Source: Fluctibacter halophilus (GTDB lineage: Bacteria; Pseudomonadota; Gammaproteobacteria; Enterobacterales; Alteromonadaceae). From it: a stretch of 64,000 nucleotides of DNA. The position numbers and the translations under genes were made by a program. Shown here piece by piece: positions 26,981 to 36,724 of this stretch (its first letter is position 1; the number at the start of each line of letters is the position of its first letter). A model generated the notes under the pieces. The model was not told the origin of the DNA. It worked only from the letters and a program-made list of their open reading frames with translations, and made no database searches. The DNA lies in the NCBI RefSeq assembly GCF_020687825.1, contig NZ_JAJEWP010000001.1:976433-1040432 (forward strand), written 5' to 3'.

Positions 26981-28021
26981 ATGCGTCGTTTATCCCTGAT
27001 ACCGGTTGTAGCCGGCATACTCGTTACACCCGCCGTACTCGCAGAGCCTTCTGATGTGGCAATTGCCCTGCACGGTGGCGCCGGCACGATCAGCAAGGCC
27101 AACCTGACAGAAGAACAGGAACAACAGTACCGACAAACCCTTCGCCAGGCGGTTACCGCAGGGTATCAGGTACTCCAGGAGGGGAAGCCGGCCATGGATG
27201 CTGTGATTGAGGCGATTCAAATCCTTGAAAACAGTTCGTTGTTTAATGCCGGTAAAGGCGCTGTATACACCTATGACGGCACTCATGAGCTGGATGCTTC
27301 GCTGATGGATGGCGCAACGTTACAGGCCGGTGCTGTGGCCGGTGTGAAGCGGGTCAAAAATCCGATCCTGGCGGCCCGTGCTGTGATGGCGTTGTCACCT
27401 CACGTGATGCTCAGCGGAGAAGGGGCTGATACCTTTGCCGCTGCCCAAGGGCTTACCATGGTGGAAAACAACCATTTCGATACGCCGTTTCGACGCAAGG
27501 CGCTGGAGGATGCGAAAGCCAGGCTGCAACAGGATACTCAGGCGCTGCGCTGGCAGCGTCCGGATATGCTGGATTACAAGTTTGGCACGGTCGGTGCCGT
27601 TGCGCGGGATCAAATGGGCAATCTGGCCGCTGGCACCTCCACCGGCGGTATGACTGCAAAACGCTTTGGCCGGGTTGGTGATTCACCGATCATTGGCGCC
27701 GGCACCTTTGCTGACAACCGCAGTTGTGCGGTGTCTGCAACGGGGCATGGCGAATACTTTATTCGCTACCATGTTGCGGGTGACGTTTGTGCCCGTGTTC
27801 GTTACGCCGGTGCCTCGTTGTCACAGGCGGCTTCTGATGTGATCCATGGCGAGTTGTTTGATGCCGGTGGAACAGGAGGGATCATTGCCATCGACAGTGA
27901 AGGCAATATCGCCATGCCGTTTAACACCGAAGGAATGTACCGGGCGTCGGTTGATACGTCTGGCAAAGTAACGGTGGCCATATACGGTGAAGAAGGTAAC
28001 GGTAAAATCGCCGTTGAGTAA
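26981..28021 (+). CDS. isoaspartyl peptidase/L-asparaginase (Ntn hydrolase), exported
   Basis: A 346-residue precursor with a signal peptide (MRRLSLIPVVAGILVTPAVLA, cleavage about 21/22). The family begins with ALHGGAGTI, and autoproteolysis before T203 (KFG-T-VGAVA) would free the catalytic Thr of the beta subunit; GTSTGGMTAK and DNRSCAVSATGHGE line the site. It removes isoaspartyl residues from dipeptides and also hydrolyses asparagine. ATG 26981 is eight bases after AGGA and starts the signal peptide; an upstream TTG frame overlaps dodecin. Confidence 0.92.
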   Translation: MRRLSLIPVVAGILVTPAVLAEPSDVAIALHGGAGTISKANLTEEQEQQYRQTLRQAVTAGYQVLQEGKPAMDAVIEAIQILENSSLFNAGKGAVYTYDGTHELDASLMDGATLQAGAVAGVKRVKNPILAARAVMALSPHVMLSGEGADTFAAAQGLTMVENNHFDTPFRRKALEDAKARLQQDTQALRWQRPDMLDYKFGTVGAVARDQMGNLAAGTSTGGMTAKRFGRVGDSPIIGAGTFADNRSCAVSATGHGEYFIRYHVAGDVCARVRYAGASLSQAASDVIHGELFDAGGTGGIIAIDSEGNIAMPFNTEGMYRASVDTSGKVTVAIYGEEGNGKIAVE

Positions 28022-28126
28022 CGCCAAAGAAATAAAACCTGTGCTGACGTAGCCAAGTTGTGAAAAGCTGGTCTATGTTATTAATCAGGCAGTTATATTT
28101 CGTGATGAGACCTTGAAGGAGACGAC

Positions 28127-28543
28127 GTGGAGTCACTACAAGCGGTTGATTATATGAACCGGCACCCGGTAACGTTTACCACAGAGATGCCCGTAGCGGA
28201 GGCTGTGGAACGGCTGATCAATTACCACCAGACCGGTGGTCCGGTGATGGATGAGCAGCGCAAAGTGGTTGGCTTTTTGTCTGAGCAGGATTGTCTGGCT
28301 CGGATGATTGAGTCCAGCTACTATCGCGAGCAGGTCGCCAGAGTGAAGGACATCATGCGCCCCGATGTGCTGACCATAAAACCCTACGAGTCGGTGTTGG
28401 AGCTGGCCCAGCAAATGCTTAACACCAAGCCGCGTATTTACCCCGTGGTTGACGATGACGGATACCTGCTGGGTACCATCAGTCGTTCGGAAGTGTTGAC
28501 CGCAATCGATGTCCAGCTTAAGTCCGGCTACCGACGACCTTAG
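28127..28543 (+). CDS. tandem CBS-domain protein
   Basis: A 138-residue cytosolic protein made almost only of two CBS repeats (about residues 3-60 and 70-130), recognisable from MNRHPVTFTTEMPVAEAVERLINYHQTGGPVMDEQRKVVG split by VKDIMRPDVLTIKPYESV. Such modules bind adenosine nucleotides and act as energy sensors, but stand-alone members have no fixed partner. Translation starts at GTG 28127, five bases after AAGGAGA. Confidence 0.88.
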   Translation: MESLQAVDYMNRHPVTFTTEMPVAEAVERLINYHQTGGPVMDEQRKVVGFLSEQDCLARMIESSYYREQVARVKDIMRPDVLTIKPYESVLELAQQMLNTKPRIYPVVDDDGYLLGTISRSEVLTAIDVQLKSGYRRP

Positions 28544-28652
28544 ACGTCAGGTACTGTTTTCGTGTAAACGGCGGGGTGAATGAACTGGAAATTTCACCCG
28601 CATTCTTCTAGGATCGGCGGCCATTTTAAGCCGTTTGTGTTAAAGGTGCTTT

Positions 28653-31600
28653 TTGGCCGCCGCTGATCCCGATGTTTTCAATCAACTTCAACAACTTCGC
28701 GCCCAACTTCGTGAGTGTATGGGTGAGGACAAGCACGTCCTGCGTCGGCATATCGACCGGCTCAAAAGTGATATCAGCCAAGGTGAGGTCGATAAATCCG
28801 CTTTCGAGCGATCCTTTCAATCCTTATATGAACGGGTTGAGCGCTCCATAAACCGGGTAAAGAGCCGTCGCCAGAATGTGCCGGGGCTGTCATACCCGCC
28901 GTTGCCGGTCACCGATCAGAAAGACACCATTGCCAACGCCATACGGGATCACCAGGTGGTGATCATTGCCGGCGAAACCGGCTCCGGAAAGACCACCCAA
29001 ATCCCCAAAATTTGTCTCGAGTTGGGCCGTGGGATCAGTGGCTTAATCGGCCATACCCAACCGCGCCGGCTAGCTGCCCGTACGGTGGCAAATCGCATCG
29101 CGGAGGAAATGAATACGCCGCTGGGGGAGCAGGTCGGGTTCAAGATCCGGTTCAGCGATCAGGTAGCCGAGAACACTTACATCAAGCTAATGACCGACGG
29201 TATTTTGTTGGCCGAGATCCAGAACGACAAATTTCTCAATCAATATGACACCCTGATCATCGATGAAGCGCACGAACGCAGTCTCAACATCGATTTTATT
29301 CTCGGTTATCTGAAACAACTGCTGCCAAAACGCCCGGATCTGAAAGTGATCATTACCTCGGCGACCATTGATCCCGAGCGCTTTTCAAGCCATTTCGGCG
29401 ATGCACCGATCATCGAAGTCAGTGGGCGCACGTACCCGGTGGAAATGCGCTATCGTCCGCTCGACGATCCTGAACAAGACCGTGACCAGACCCAGGGCAT
29501 ACTGGACGCTGTGAAAGAGCTGCAACGGGAAGGCCCTGGCGACATTTTGGTGTTCTTATCTGGTGAGCGGGAAATTCGTGATACGGCCGATGCGCTGCAA
29601 AAAGCCCAGTTACGTGGCACCGACATACTGCCGCTATACGCACGCTTGTCCAGTACAGAACAGAATCGGGTCTTTCAGGGCCATACGGGGCGTCGTGTTG
29701 TATTGGCCACCAATGTGGCGGAAACGTCACTGACGGTACCGGGGATCAAGTATGTGATCGATCCCGGTATGGCGCGAATTTCCCGTTACAGCTATCGGAG
29801 TAAAGTACAGCGTTTGCCGATAGAGCCGATCTCACAGGCGTCGGCCAATCAACGGGCCGGTCGATGTGGCCGGGTCTCTGAAGGGATTTGTATTCGTCTG
29901 TACAGTGAGGACGATTACAATAACCGTCCTGAATTTACCGATCCGGAAATCCTGCGTACCAACCTGGCATCGGTGATCCTGCAGATGCTGGCGTTAGGTC
30001 TCGGACGAATCGATGCATTCCCGTTTGTTCAGCCGCCCGATAGTCGCCACATCAACGATGGTTTCCGCCTGCTGGAGGAGTTGCAGGCCACCCATAAACA
30101 CAAGGGCCGTATGGTACTCAGCCCGATGGGGCGACAAATTGCCCGATTGCCGGTGGATCCCCGTTATGCCCGTATGGTGATCGAAGCGGGACAGCAGAAT
30201 TGTGTCAGCGAAGTGCTGGTGATTGCCGCCGGATTGAGTATTCAGGATCCCCGTGAACGTCCTCAGGACAAGCGTCAGGCAGCGGATGAATGTCATCAGG
30301 TGTATGCCGACAAGGATTCTGATTTCGTCGGACTACTGAACCTGTGGCGCCACTTCAAGCAACAACAGCAGACCTTGTCCGGGAATCAACTGAGAAAGTG
30401 GTGTAAGCAGCATTATCTCAACTACCTGCGAATGCGGGAATGGCAGGACATTGTCAGTCAATTGAAGAAATCGGCCGCTGAAGTTGGCCTGCGATTGGTT
30501 AAACAAGAAGCGGACTATCAATCCATTCACACCGCCATCGCTTCCGGCCTGTTGTCTCACATTGGTTTTAAGGACAAGGAAAAGGAATACCTGGGGGCGC
30601 GTAATACCCGTTTTCTGATCTTCCCAGGTTCGGCGCTGTCGAAAAAGCCACCCAAGTGGACCATGGTGGCGGAGCTGGTGGAAACCTCACGTCTGTTTGG
30701 CCGAATGGCGGCGCGAATTGACCCGGCATGGGTTGAGGGGCTGGCGACGCACCTTATAAAGTATCAATACGACGATCCTCACTGGTCAAAAAAACAAGGT
30801 GCGGTGATTGCCCGGCAAAAGGTGCTGTTGTATGGGCTGACATTGGTGGCTGGCCGCAATGTTGCCTATGCCAATGTCGATCCCGCACTGTGCCACACGC
30901 TGTTCATTCGTGAGGCACTTGTCAACGGTGAAACCCGCCTCAACATGCCGTTTCTGGCGCACAATCAACAGATGGTGGCGGATGTTCAGCAATTGGAAGA
31001 CAAGTCACGCCGCCGCGATATTCTGATTGACGAAGACGATTTGGTCGCGTTCTACGCGCAGCGTTTGCCGGAACAGGTTAACAGCGAAGCCAGCTTTAAA
31101 AAGTGGTGGAAAAAACACAGCCAGGATCCCAACGCGCTGACGTTTGATCCGCAGGATTTACGCAAACAGTCTGATGATCATGTGACCGAGCATCAGTACC
31201 CTGATGTCTGGCGGCAGGGCAATCTGCGCTTACCGTTAAGCTATCATTTCGATCCGCGGGATCCCAACGACGGTGTCAGCGTGCACATTCCCCTTGCGAT
31301 GCTAAATCAGGTGCAACCGGTTGAATTTGACTGGCTGGTTCCCGGCTTTCGCCATGAATTGATCGTTACCCTGATCAAAGGTTTGCCCAAGCGGCTGCGG
31401 CGCAATTTTGTGCCTGCGCCGAATTATGCGGATGCCTGCCTGTCTGCCATGCACAGCCGTGACAAACAAGATAAACCGGTAGCCTTTCTGAGTGCCTTGT
31501 CACATCAGCTTCTGCGCATGACCGGTGTGGAAGTGGCTACGGAAGAATGGCAGACCGACGCGCTACCAGCGCATTTAAAAATGCACTTTGTGGTTGAGGA

Positions 31601-32579
31601 CAATGGGGGCAAGGTGATTGGCCAGGGCCGTGACCTGCAGGCACTGAAAGCACAATTGTCAGGTAAAGTGCAGGATTCTATTTTGCAGGCAGCGGAGCCT
31701 GATATCGAGCAGTCCGGCTGCATCGACTGGCAATTTGATCAGATTGAACCGCAATACGTTTCACAGCAGGGGGCCTTCGAGGTCAAGGCCTATCCGGCGC
31801 TGGTGGCTGAAAAGGACAGTGTTGGCCTGCGTTTATTTGATCAGGCCTGGCAGGCGGAGCAATCCCACCGTGAGGGGGTACGCCAACTGATCATGTTAAA
31901 CATTCCTTCGCCAATAAAATATTTGCAGGACAAGCTGCCGAACAGGGCCAAGCTGGGCTTGTATTTCAATCCCTTTGGTCAGGTCAAGCCGCTTATCGAT
32001 GATTGTATCAGGGCAGGGCTTGATCACCTGATGACCGGTTTCTGTGCTGAGCACAACACTGATATTCGCGATGCTCAGACGTTTGAGCAGTTGAAAGAGT
32101 ATTGTCGTGGTGCAATCAATGATGAAGTGCTCGACATTGCTGAACAGGTGGAGCGCATTTTAACCCTGGCACACGGGATCCAGAAAAAGCTCAAGGGCAA
32201 TGTGCCGCTGGACATGATTGCTGCACACGGACACATCAAGCAGCGATTGTCTGAACTGGTTTATCCTGGCTTTGTCAGTGCCGTGGGGGCTGCCAAGCTT
32301 GCTGATCTGCAACGCTATGTGCAGGCATTGGCCAAGCGGCTGGAAAAGCTGCCGATCGATCCCAACCGTGACCGTTTACAGCAGCTGACCATCGACAAAG
32401 TACAGCAGCAATACCAGCAACATCTGACACAGCTCCCCAAAGGGGAGCCTGTACCTGAAGGGTTGCAAGACGTTCAGTGGATGATCGAAGAGCTGCACGT
32501 GTCGTTGTTTGCCCAACAGTTGGGCACTGCCTATCCGATCTCGGCCAAACGGATCGAGAACCACCTGGCATCAATTTGA
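28653..32579 (+). CDS. hrpA: ATP-dependent RNA helicase HrpA
   Basis: A 1308-residue DEAH-box helicase. Walker A is G107-E-T-G-S-G-K113-T, the DEAH box is D204-E-A-H207, followed by TSAT and the motif VI QRAGRCGR. After the helicase core come the ratchet/OB-fold region (about 460-640) and the long C-terminal DUF3418 region, giving the full E. coli HrpA length. HrpA resolves stalled ribosome collisions by acting on mRNA. The start is TTG 28653, about six bases after AAAGGTG; no alternative in-frame ATG exists nearby. Confidence 0.95.
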   Translation: MAAADPDVFNQLQQLRAQLRECMGEDKHVLRRHIDRLKSDISQGEVDKSAFERSFQSLYERVERSINRVKSRRQNVPGLSYPPLPVTDQKDTIANAIRDHQVVIIAGETGSGKTTQIPKICLELGRGISGLIGHTQPRRLAARTVANRIAEEMNTPLGEQVGFKIRFSDQVAENTYIKLMTDGILLAEIQNDKFLNQYDTLIIDEAHERSLNIDFILGYLKQLLPKRPDLKVIITSATIDPERFSSHFGDAPIIEVSGRTYPVEMRYRPLDDPEQDRDQTQGILDAVKELQREGPGDILVFLSGEREIRDTADALQKAQLRGTDILPLYARLSSTEQNRVFQGHTGRRVVLATNVAETSLTVPGIKYVIDPGMARISRYSYRSKVQRLPIEPISQASANQRAGRCGRVSEGICIRLYSEDDYNNRPEFTDPEILRTNLASVILQMLALGLGRIDAFPFVQPPDSRHINDGFRLLEELQATHKHKGRMVLSPMGRQIARLPVDPRYARMVIEAGQQNCVSEVLVIAAGLSIQDPRERPQDKRQAADECHQVYADKDSDFVGLLNLWRHFKQQQQTLSGNQLRKWCKQHYLNYLRMREWQDIVSQLKKSAAEVGLRLVKQEADYQSIHTAIASGLLSHIGFKDKEKEYLGARNTRFLIFPGSALSKKPPKWTMVAELVETSRLFGRMAARIDPAWVEGLATHLIKYQYDDPHWSKKQGAVIARQKVLLYGLTLVAGRNVAYANVDPALCHTLFIREALVNGETRLNMPFLAHNQQMVADVQQLEDKSRRRDILIDEDDLVAFYAQRLPEQVNSEASFKKWWKKHSQDPNALTFDPQDLRKQSDDHVTEHQYPDVWRQGNLRLPLSYHFDPRDPNDGVSVHIPLAMLNQVQPVEFDWLVPGFRHELIVTLIKGLPKRLRRNFVPAPNYADACLSAMHSRDKQDKPVAFLSALSHQLLRMTGVEVATEEWQTDALPAHLKMHFVVEDNGGKVIGQGRDLQALKAQLSGKVQDSILQAAEPDIEQSGCIDWQFDQIEPQYVSQQGAFEVKAYPALVAEKDSVGLRLFDQAWQAEQSHREGVRQLIMLNIPSPIKYLQDKLPNRAKLGLYFNPFGQVKPLIDDCIRAGLDHLMTGFCAEHNTDIRDAQTFEQLKEYCRGAINDEVLDIAEQVERILTLAHGIQKKLKGNVPLDMIAAHGHIKQRLSELVYPGFVSAVGAAKLADLQRYVQALAKRLEKLPIDPNRDRLQQLTIDKVQQQYQQHLTQLPKGEPVPEGLQDVQWMIEELHVSLFAQQLGTAYPISAKRIENHLASI

Positions 32580-32651
32580 CGATACGCATTGACATCGTCT
32601 GATGGGCACCCTATAAAGTGAAAAGCCCATCGGGTGAGGAGAGGTAGATCA

Positions 32652-32954
32652 ATGCTAGGATATGACGACAAGCGCAATTTTTTCCGCATGCTGCTCAATT
32701 CACCGTGCGAACTGAAGCTCAGTGATGATGAGTCTACGCGTACGGTCTCTGCGGTGTGTAAAGACATCAGTGCCACCGGCATGTCATTCGAACTGGATGA
32801 AGCGTCTGTAGAGATTGGTACCCGTATTACTGTGGCGATCGAATCTACCAGTAGTCAGATCCCGTCGTTGTCAGCCAGCGCCAAAGTGGTGCGCTGCGAA
32901 TCGGTCAGCGACAACAGTTGTGTTATCGGTGTTGAAATCACCGAAATGACCTGA
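32652..32954 (+). CDS. PilZ-domain protein
   Basis: A 100-residue stand-alone PilZ domain. The cyclic-di-GMP motifs are present in the expected order: an R-x-x-x-R-like KRNFFR near residues 7-12 and DISATG (D/N-x-S-x-x-G) about residues 39-44. The first motif has Lys at the leading position, so binding strength is uncertain. It could link cyclic-di-GMP to motility or envelope functions. Start ATG 32652 follows GGAGAGG. It converges with rlmI. Confidence 0.87.
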   Translation: MLGYDDKRNFFRMLLNSPCELKLSDDESTRTVSAVCKDISATGMSFELDEASVEIGTRITVAIESTSSQIPSLSASAKVVRCESVSDNSCVIGVEITEMT

Positions 32955-32967
32955 GTCGGTGTGGCCA

Positions 32968-34155
32968 TCAGGCCACATGACATACCAACCCCTTGAGGTA
33001 ATAGCCTTCCGGATAGGTGCTCAGCACCGGATGGTCCGGGGCTTGGCCCAGTCTTTCCAGGTAGTGGACGGTGCGTTTCGCATCCAATGCTGCATCGGCC
33101 ACCACTTTATGAAAAAGCTCGGTAGGCATCAGCCCCGAGCAACTGAACGTCAGCAGTATGCCCCCCGGGTTTAACAGCCCCATCGCCAGACGATTAATGT
33201 CTTTGTAACCCCGGCAAGCACGGTTGAGGCTCGCTTTGCTGTCGACAAACTTGGGCGGGTCTAACACGATCATGTCAAAGGTTTTGCCGTCCTGTTGATA
33301 GCGTCGAAGCGCTTCGAACACATCCTCTTTGACCAGGCTGTACTGCTCGGGGTCAATGCCATTGAGTTGATGATTTTTGTCTGCGATCGCCAGCGCCAGG
33401 TCTGACACATCAATGTTGGTCACGTGGCTGGCACCGCCTTTCAGTGCGTAGCAACTGAAAGTACCGGTATAACTGAAACAGTTGAGTACGGTTTTGCCTT
33501 TTGCATAACGGGCTGCTGCAGCGCGACTGTCGCGCTGATCGAGGTAGAAGCCGGTTTTGTGACCCTCTTTCACATTGACCGTGATCGACACGCCGTTTTC
33601 TTCAATCTGCACGCTGTCCGGTATTTCCCCGTGCAGTGCCTGGGTCAACAAGGGCAAGCCTTCTTTTTCCCGCACCGCGACATCACTGCGCTCATAGATC
33701 ACGCAGTCAGGAAAGGTCTTTTTCAATGCCCAAACGATCTTATCCCGATGTTTGTCTGCGCCGGCAGACAGCAATTGGCACACCAGCACATTGTCATAAC
33801 GATCGATGGTGACACCGGGCAAGCCGTCGGCTTCCGCCGCAACAACCCGGTAGCCGGTGGCACCTGACTGCTCGAGTGCACTTTTTCTAAGCGTATTGGC
33901 GGCCTGGATGCGACGCAAAAAGAAGCCGTTGTCGATCACTTCGTTCTTGTCAAACGTCCATACCCTGACCTGAATTTGCGATTGGGGCGAATAGGCACCC
34001 CGAGCCAGCCATTGTCCGTCACTGCTGATCACATCAACGGTTTCACCGCTGCGCAAGCGCTTTTTCAGCGGCGCCAGAGCGCTGGCGAAAATCCAGGGAT
34101 GCTGTCGAAGCAGAGATTTTTCACGTTTGGGTTGTAAAATGATTTGGCTGGACAT
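32968..34155 (-). CDS. rlmI: 23S rRNA m5C1962 methyltransferase RlmI
   Basis: A 395-residue rRNA methyltransferase. An N-terminal PUA domain (about 1-75, with HPWIFASAL) is followed by a Rossmann methyltransferase core with [29 protein letters not shown] (motif I) and DPPKF (motif IV). Length and order match E. coli RlmI (YccW). As in E. coli, it stands next to an acylphosphatase gene, here divergently, with 57 bp between. Confidence 0.93.
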   Translation of the reverse strand: MSSQIILQPKREKSLLRQHPWIFASALAPLKKRLRSGETVDVISSDGQWLARGAYSPQSQIQVRVWTFDKNEVIDNGFFLRRIQAANTLRKSALEQSGATGYRVVAAEADGLPGVTIDRYDNVLVCQLLSAGADKHRDKIVWALKKTFPDCVIYERSDVAVREKEGLPLLTQALHGEIPDSVQIEENGVSITVNVKEGHKTGFYLDQRDSRAAAARYAKGKTVLNCFSYTGTFSCYALKGGASHVTNIDVSDLALAIADKNHQLNGIDPEQYSLVKEDVFEALRRYQQDGKTFDMIVLDPPKFVDSKASLNRACRGYKDINRLAMGLLNPGGILLTFSCSGLMPTELFHKVVADAALDAKRTVHYLERLGQAPDHPVLSTYPEGYYLKGLVCHVA

Positions 34156-34212
34156 ACGTTTTCAACAAGGCTCCGTGAATGGGGCGTGGATTATACACAT
34201 AGGACAGCGTAA

Positions 34213-34485
34213 ATGGCGAAGGTTTGCAAACAGGCGTGGGTCAGCGGACAGGTGCAGGGGGTATTTTTCCGTGCTACAACCCGTGATATGGCGTTACGTT
34301 TTGGCGTCACCGGGTATGCAAAGAATCTATCCGATGGCCGGGTGGAAGTGGTTGCCTGCGGCGAGCAGGACAGTGTCGATGCACTGATGAATTGGCTGTG
34401 GGAGGGCTCGCAACAAAGCCAGGTCACGGATGTGATCAGCAAGGTTGTCAGCACGGTGAAACACCAGGGCTTTGAAATCCGATGA
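34213..34485 (+). CDS. acylphosphatase
   Basis: A 90-residue small alpha/beta enzyme that hydrolyses carboxyl-phosphate bonds. The catalytic Arg is in QGVFFRATT (R20) and the Asn in GYAKNLSDG (N38), both in canonical context. The next gene begins inside its stop codon (ATGA at 34482-34485), so the pair is translationally coupled. Its biological substrate in bacteria is unsettled. Neighbourhood with rlmI is conserved in enterobacteria. Confidence 0.94.
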   Translation: MAKVCKQAWVSGQVQGVFFRATTRDMALRFGVTGYAKNLSDGRVEVVACGEQDSVDALMNWLWEGSQQSQVTDVISKVVSTVKHQGFEIR

Positions 34486-35459
34486 TGCAATACATCGCCA
34501 TAGCGCCTGACAGTCGTGCATTGAATATAGAGCACTGTCCAATCCCCGAGATCGCAGCGGATGACGTATTGATCAAGGTCAGTGCGTTCGGTGTCAACCG
34601 TGCTGATACACTGCAACGGGCAGGAAAGTATCCACCACCGCCCGGTGAAAGTGACATCCTGGGACTGGAAGTGGCCGGACAGATCGCCGCGTGCGGCGCG
34701 CAGGTCAGCGATTGGCAGACTGGCCAGCGCGTCATGGCGTTGGTCCCTGGTGGTGGCTACGCCCAGTACTGTCGGGTGAAAGCCTGTCATGTGCTGCCGA
34801 TACCAGACGGTTTGACAGATGACGCGGCAGCAGGGTTGATGGAAGTGTTTCTGACCGCCTGGCAAAGCCTGATGTGGCTTGGTGAGCTTCGCCAGGGGCA
34901 ACAGGTGCTCATTCACGCAGGTGCCAGTGGTGTAGGCCTGGCGGCAATCCAGCTAGCCAAGCGGGCAGGGGCCAGAGTGGCGGTGACTGCCTCCAGTGAC
35001 GCAAAGCTGGCTGTGTGTCGGGACGCCGGTGCAGATTTGCTAATCAACTACAACACCGACGATTTTGTCGAGATTCTTCAGGCCGATGACTGGCAGGGCG
35101 TTAACTGCATTGTTGATGTGGTGGGCGGTGACTATCTGACCCGCAATATGCGTTGCCTGCGTCAGGACGGCTGTATCGTGCAATTGGCCATGCTGGGCGG
35201 ACGGTTTGCACAATCCTTTGATATGGGGTTGTTGCTGCAACGACGTATCCGAATACAGGGCTCTACATTGCGCAGCCGCGATGATGACTACAAAGCGCGC
35301 TTGATCGCAGATTTCGGCCAATGTCTGGATGACTTCCGCGACGGACGGCTTACCGTTTCGCTCGAGGGGGTTGTGGCCCCAGCATGCGTTGATAATGTGC
35401 ATCAACGCATGCTGAACAACCAAACTCAGGGTAAATGGGTGGCCAGCTGGGAGGCCTGA
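34482..35459 (+). CDS. zinc-independent quinone oxidoreductase (PIG3-like)
   Basis: A 325-residue NADPH-dependent reductase of the medium-chain family without the catalytic zinc ligands. The N-terminal substrate domain has FGVNRADTLQRAGKYPPPPGESDILGLEV, and the coenzyme fold starts at HAGASGVGLAAIQLA (about residues 143-157). It is coupled to the acylphosphatase by ATGA. Its stop abuts the rnhA stop on the other strand, forming the palindrome TGATCA. Confidence 0.88.
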   Translation: MMQYIAIAPDSRALNIEHCPIPEIAADDVLIKVSAFGVNRADTLQRAGKYPPPPGESDILGLEVAGQIAACGAQVSDWQTGQRVMALVPGGGYAQYCRVKACHVLPIPDGLTDDAAAGLMEVFLTAWQSLMWLGELRQGQQVLIHAGASGVGLAAIQLAKRAGARVAVTASSDAKLAVCRDAGADLLINYNTDDFVEILQADDWQGVNCIVDVVGGDYLTRNMRCLRQDGCIVQLAMLGGRFAQSFDMGLLLQRRIRIQGSTLRSRDDDYKARLIADFGQCLDDFRDGRLTVSLEGVVAPACVDNVHQRMLNNQTQGKWVASWEA

Positions 35460-35927
35460 TCAGCTTTGCGGATTGAAGCCGGTATCCTCGGGAAGGTTTG
35501 ACTGTTCGGCGGCACTGCGGGCCAGCTCATCACAACGTTCATTTTGAGGGTGGCCACTGTGCCCTTTGACCCATTCCCAGCGCACCTGGTGACGCTGCAC
35601 CTGTTCATCCAGGCGCTGCCACAGATCAACGTTTTTGACCGGTTTCTTATCCGCGGTGCGCCATTGCCGTTTGCGCCAGTTGTGGATCCATTGGGTAATG
35701 CCGTTTTTAACGTATTGACTGTCGGTGGTTAGCACCACATCGCAGGTCTCGTTCAAGGCGGCCAGGCCCTGGATCGCGGCCAGCAACTCCATGCGATTGT
35801 TGGTGGTTAACTGATAGCCCTGACTGAGTTCTTTGTGATGCTTGCCGTATTCCATCACCACACCGTAGCCGCCGGGGCCGGGGTTGCCGAGGCAGGAGCC
35901 GTCAGTATAAATATGCACTTTCTTCAC
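35460..35927 (-). CDS. rnhA: ribonuclease HI
   Basis: A 155-residue endonuclease that cuts the RNA of RNA:DNA hybrids. All four acidic catalytic residues are in place: D9 (YTDGS), E47 (NNRMEL), D69 (TTDSQY) and D133 (NERCDEL); the basic protrusion [18 protein letters not shown] is also there. I choose GTG 35927 because the protein then aligns with E. coli RNase HI from residue 1; a longer frame from 35996 would run into the dnaQ promoter. It is divergent from dnaQ, as in many gammaproteobacteria. Confidence 0.94.
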   Translation of the reverse strand: MKKVHIYTDGSCLGNPGPGGYGVVMEYGKHHKELSQGYQLTTNNRMELLAAIQGLAALNETCDVVLTTDSQYVKNGITQWIHNWRKRQWRTADKKPVKNVDLWQRLDEQVQRHQVRWEWVKGHSGHPQNERCDELARSAAEQSNLPEDTGFNPQS

Positions 35928-35942
35928 CGTGCTGGTCTTCCC

Positions 35943-35973
35943 TTGTGTTTTTTCTGCGGACGGGCAGTATAAT
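35943..35973 (+). promoter_or_regulatory. probable dnaQ promoter
   Basis: A perfect -10 hexamer TATAAT (35968-35973) lies 34 bp before the dnaQ ATG. The best -35 is TTGTGT (35943-35948) with a 19 bp spacer, longer than ideal. Confidence 0.45.
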
Positions 35974-36007
35974 GGGGCTAACATCATAACGCACATAAGA
36001 ATTTGCC

Positions 36008-36718
36008 ATGCGACAGATTGTACTGGATACCGAGACCACCGGTATCGATCCCAAAGAAGGGCACCGGATCATCGAAATCGGCTGTGTTGAAATCGAAAAC
36101 CGACGACTGACCGGCAATCACTATCACGTTTACATCAATCCACAGCGTATCGTTGAACAGGAAGCCATCGATGTGCATGGCATCACCAACGAGTTTTTGG
36201 CCGATAAACCGGTGTTTGCCGACATCGCGCAGGGCTTTGTTGAATTCATCAAAGGTGCCCAGTTAGTGATCCACAACGCCCCGTTCGATACCGGCTTTAT
36301 GGATCATGAGTTTGCCATGGTGCCAGGGCTGAGTGTGACCACCGACAGTATCTGTGGTGTGCTCGACACATTGATGCTGGCAAGACAGATGCACCCTGGT
36401 CAGAAGAACAACCTGGATGCGTTGTGTAAACGCTATGGGATTGATAACTCTCACCGTGAATTGCATGGCGCGTTACTGGATGCGGAGATCCTGGCTGACG
36501 TCTACCTGATGATGACCGGTGGTCAGACCAAACTCAACCTGCATGGCAACAATGCCTCGGGACCGTCGGATCAGCAGGAGAGCATTCGTCGATTGAGCGC
36601 TGACAGAAAAGACCTAAAGATCATCCGTGCTACAGCCGATGAATTAGCACAGCATGAAAGTCGTCTCGACATAGTGGAAAAGGCAGGGGGCTCCTGTCTC
36701 TGGCGCCAACCATCATAG
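36008..36718 (+). CDS. dnaQ: DNA polymerase III epsilon subunit (proofreading exonuclease)
   Basis: A 236-residue 3'-5' exonuclease. The DEDDh motifs are D7-x-E9 (DTETTGID), [14 protein letters not shown] and [15 protein letters not shown]. The C-terminal tail, which binds the alpha subunit in E. coli, is present. It is divergent from rnhA, the usual arrangement, and is followed after 6 bp by a TIGR03503-type gene. Confidence 0.96.
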   Translation: MRQIVLDTETTGIDPKEGHRIIEIGCVEIENRRLTGNHYHVYINPQRIVEQEAIDVHGITNEFLADKPVFADIAQGFVEFIKGAQLVIHNAPFDTGFMDHEFAMVPGLSVTTDSICGVLDTLMLARQMHPGQKNNLDALCKRYGIDNSHRELHGALLDAEILADVYLMMTGGQTKLNLHGNNASGPSDQQESIRRLSADRKDLKIIRATADELAQHESRLDIVEKAGGSCLWRQPS

Positions 36719-36724
36719 GAACGT

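Noticed and set aside
28572-28600. Imperfect GGGTGAA/TTCACCC hairpin after the CBS gene
   Set aside because: Long loop, a bulge and no T run; too weak to call a terminator.
32960-32977. TGTGGCC/GGCCACA hairpin between the PilZ gene and rlmI
   Set aside because: No T tract, and it overlaps the rlmI stop; might be chance or a weak end.
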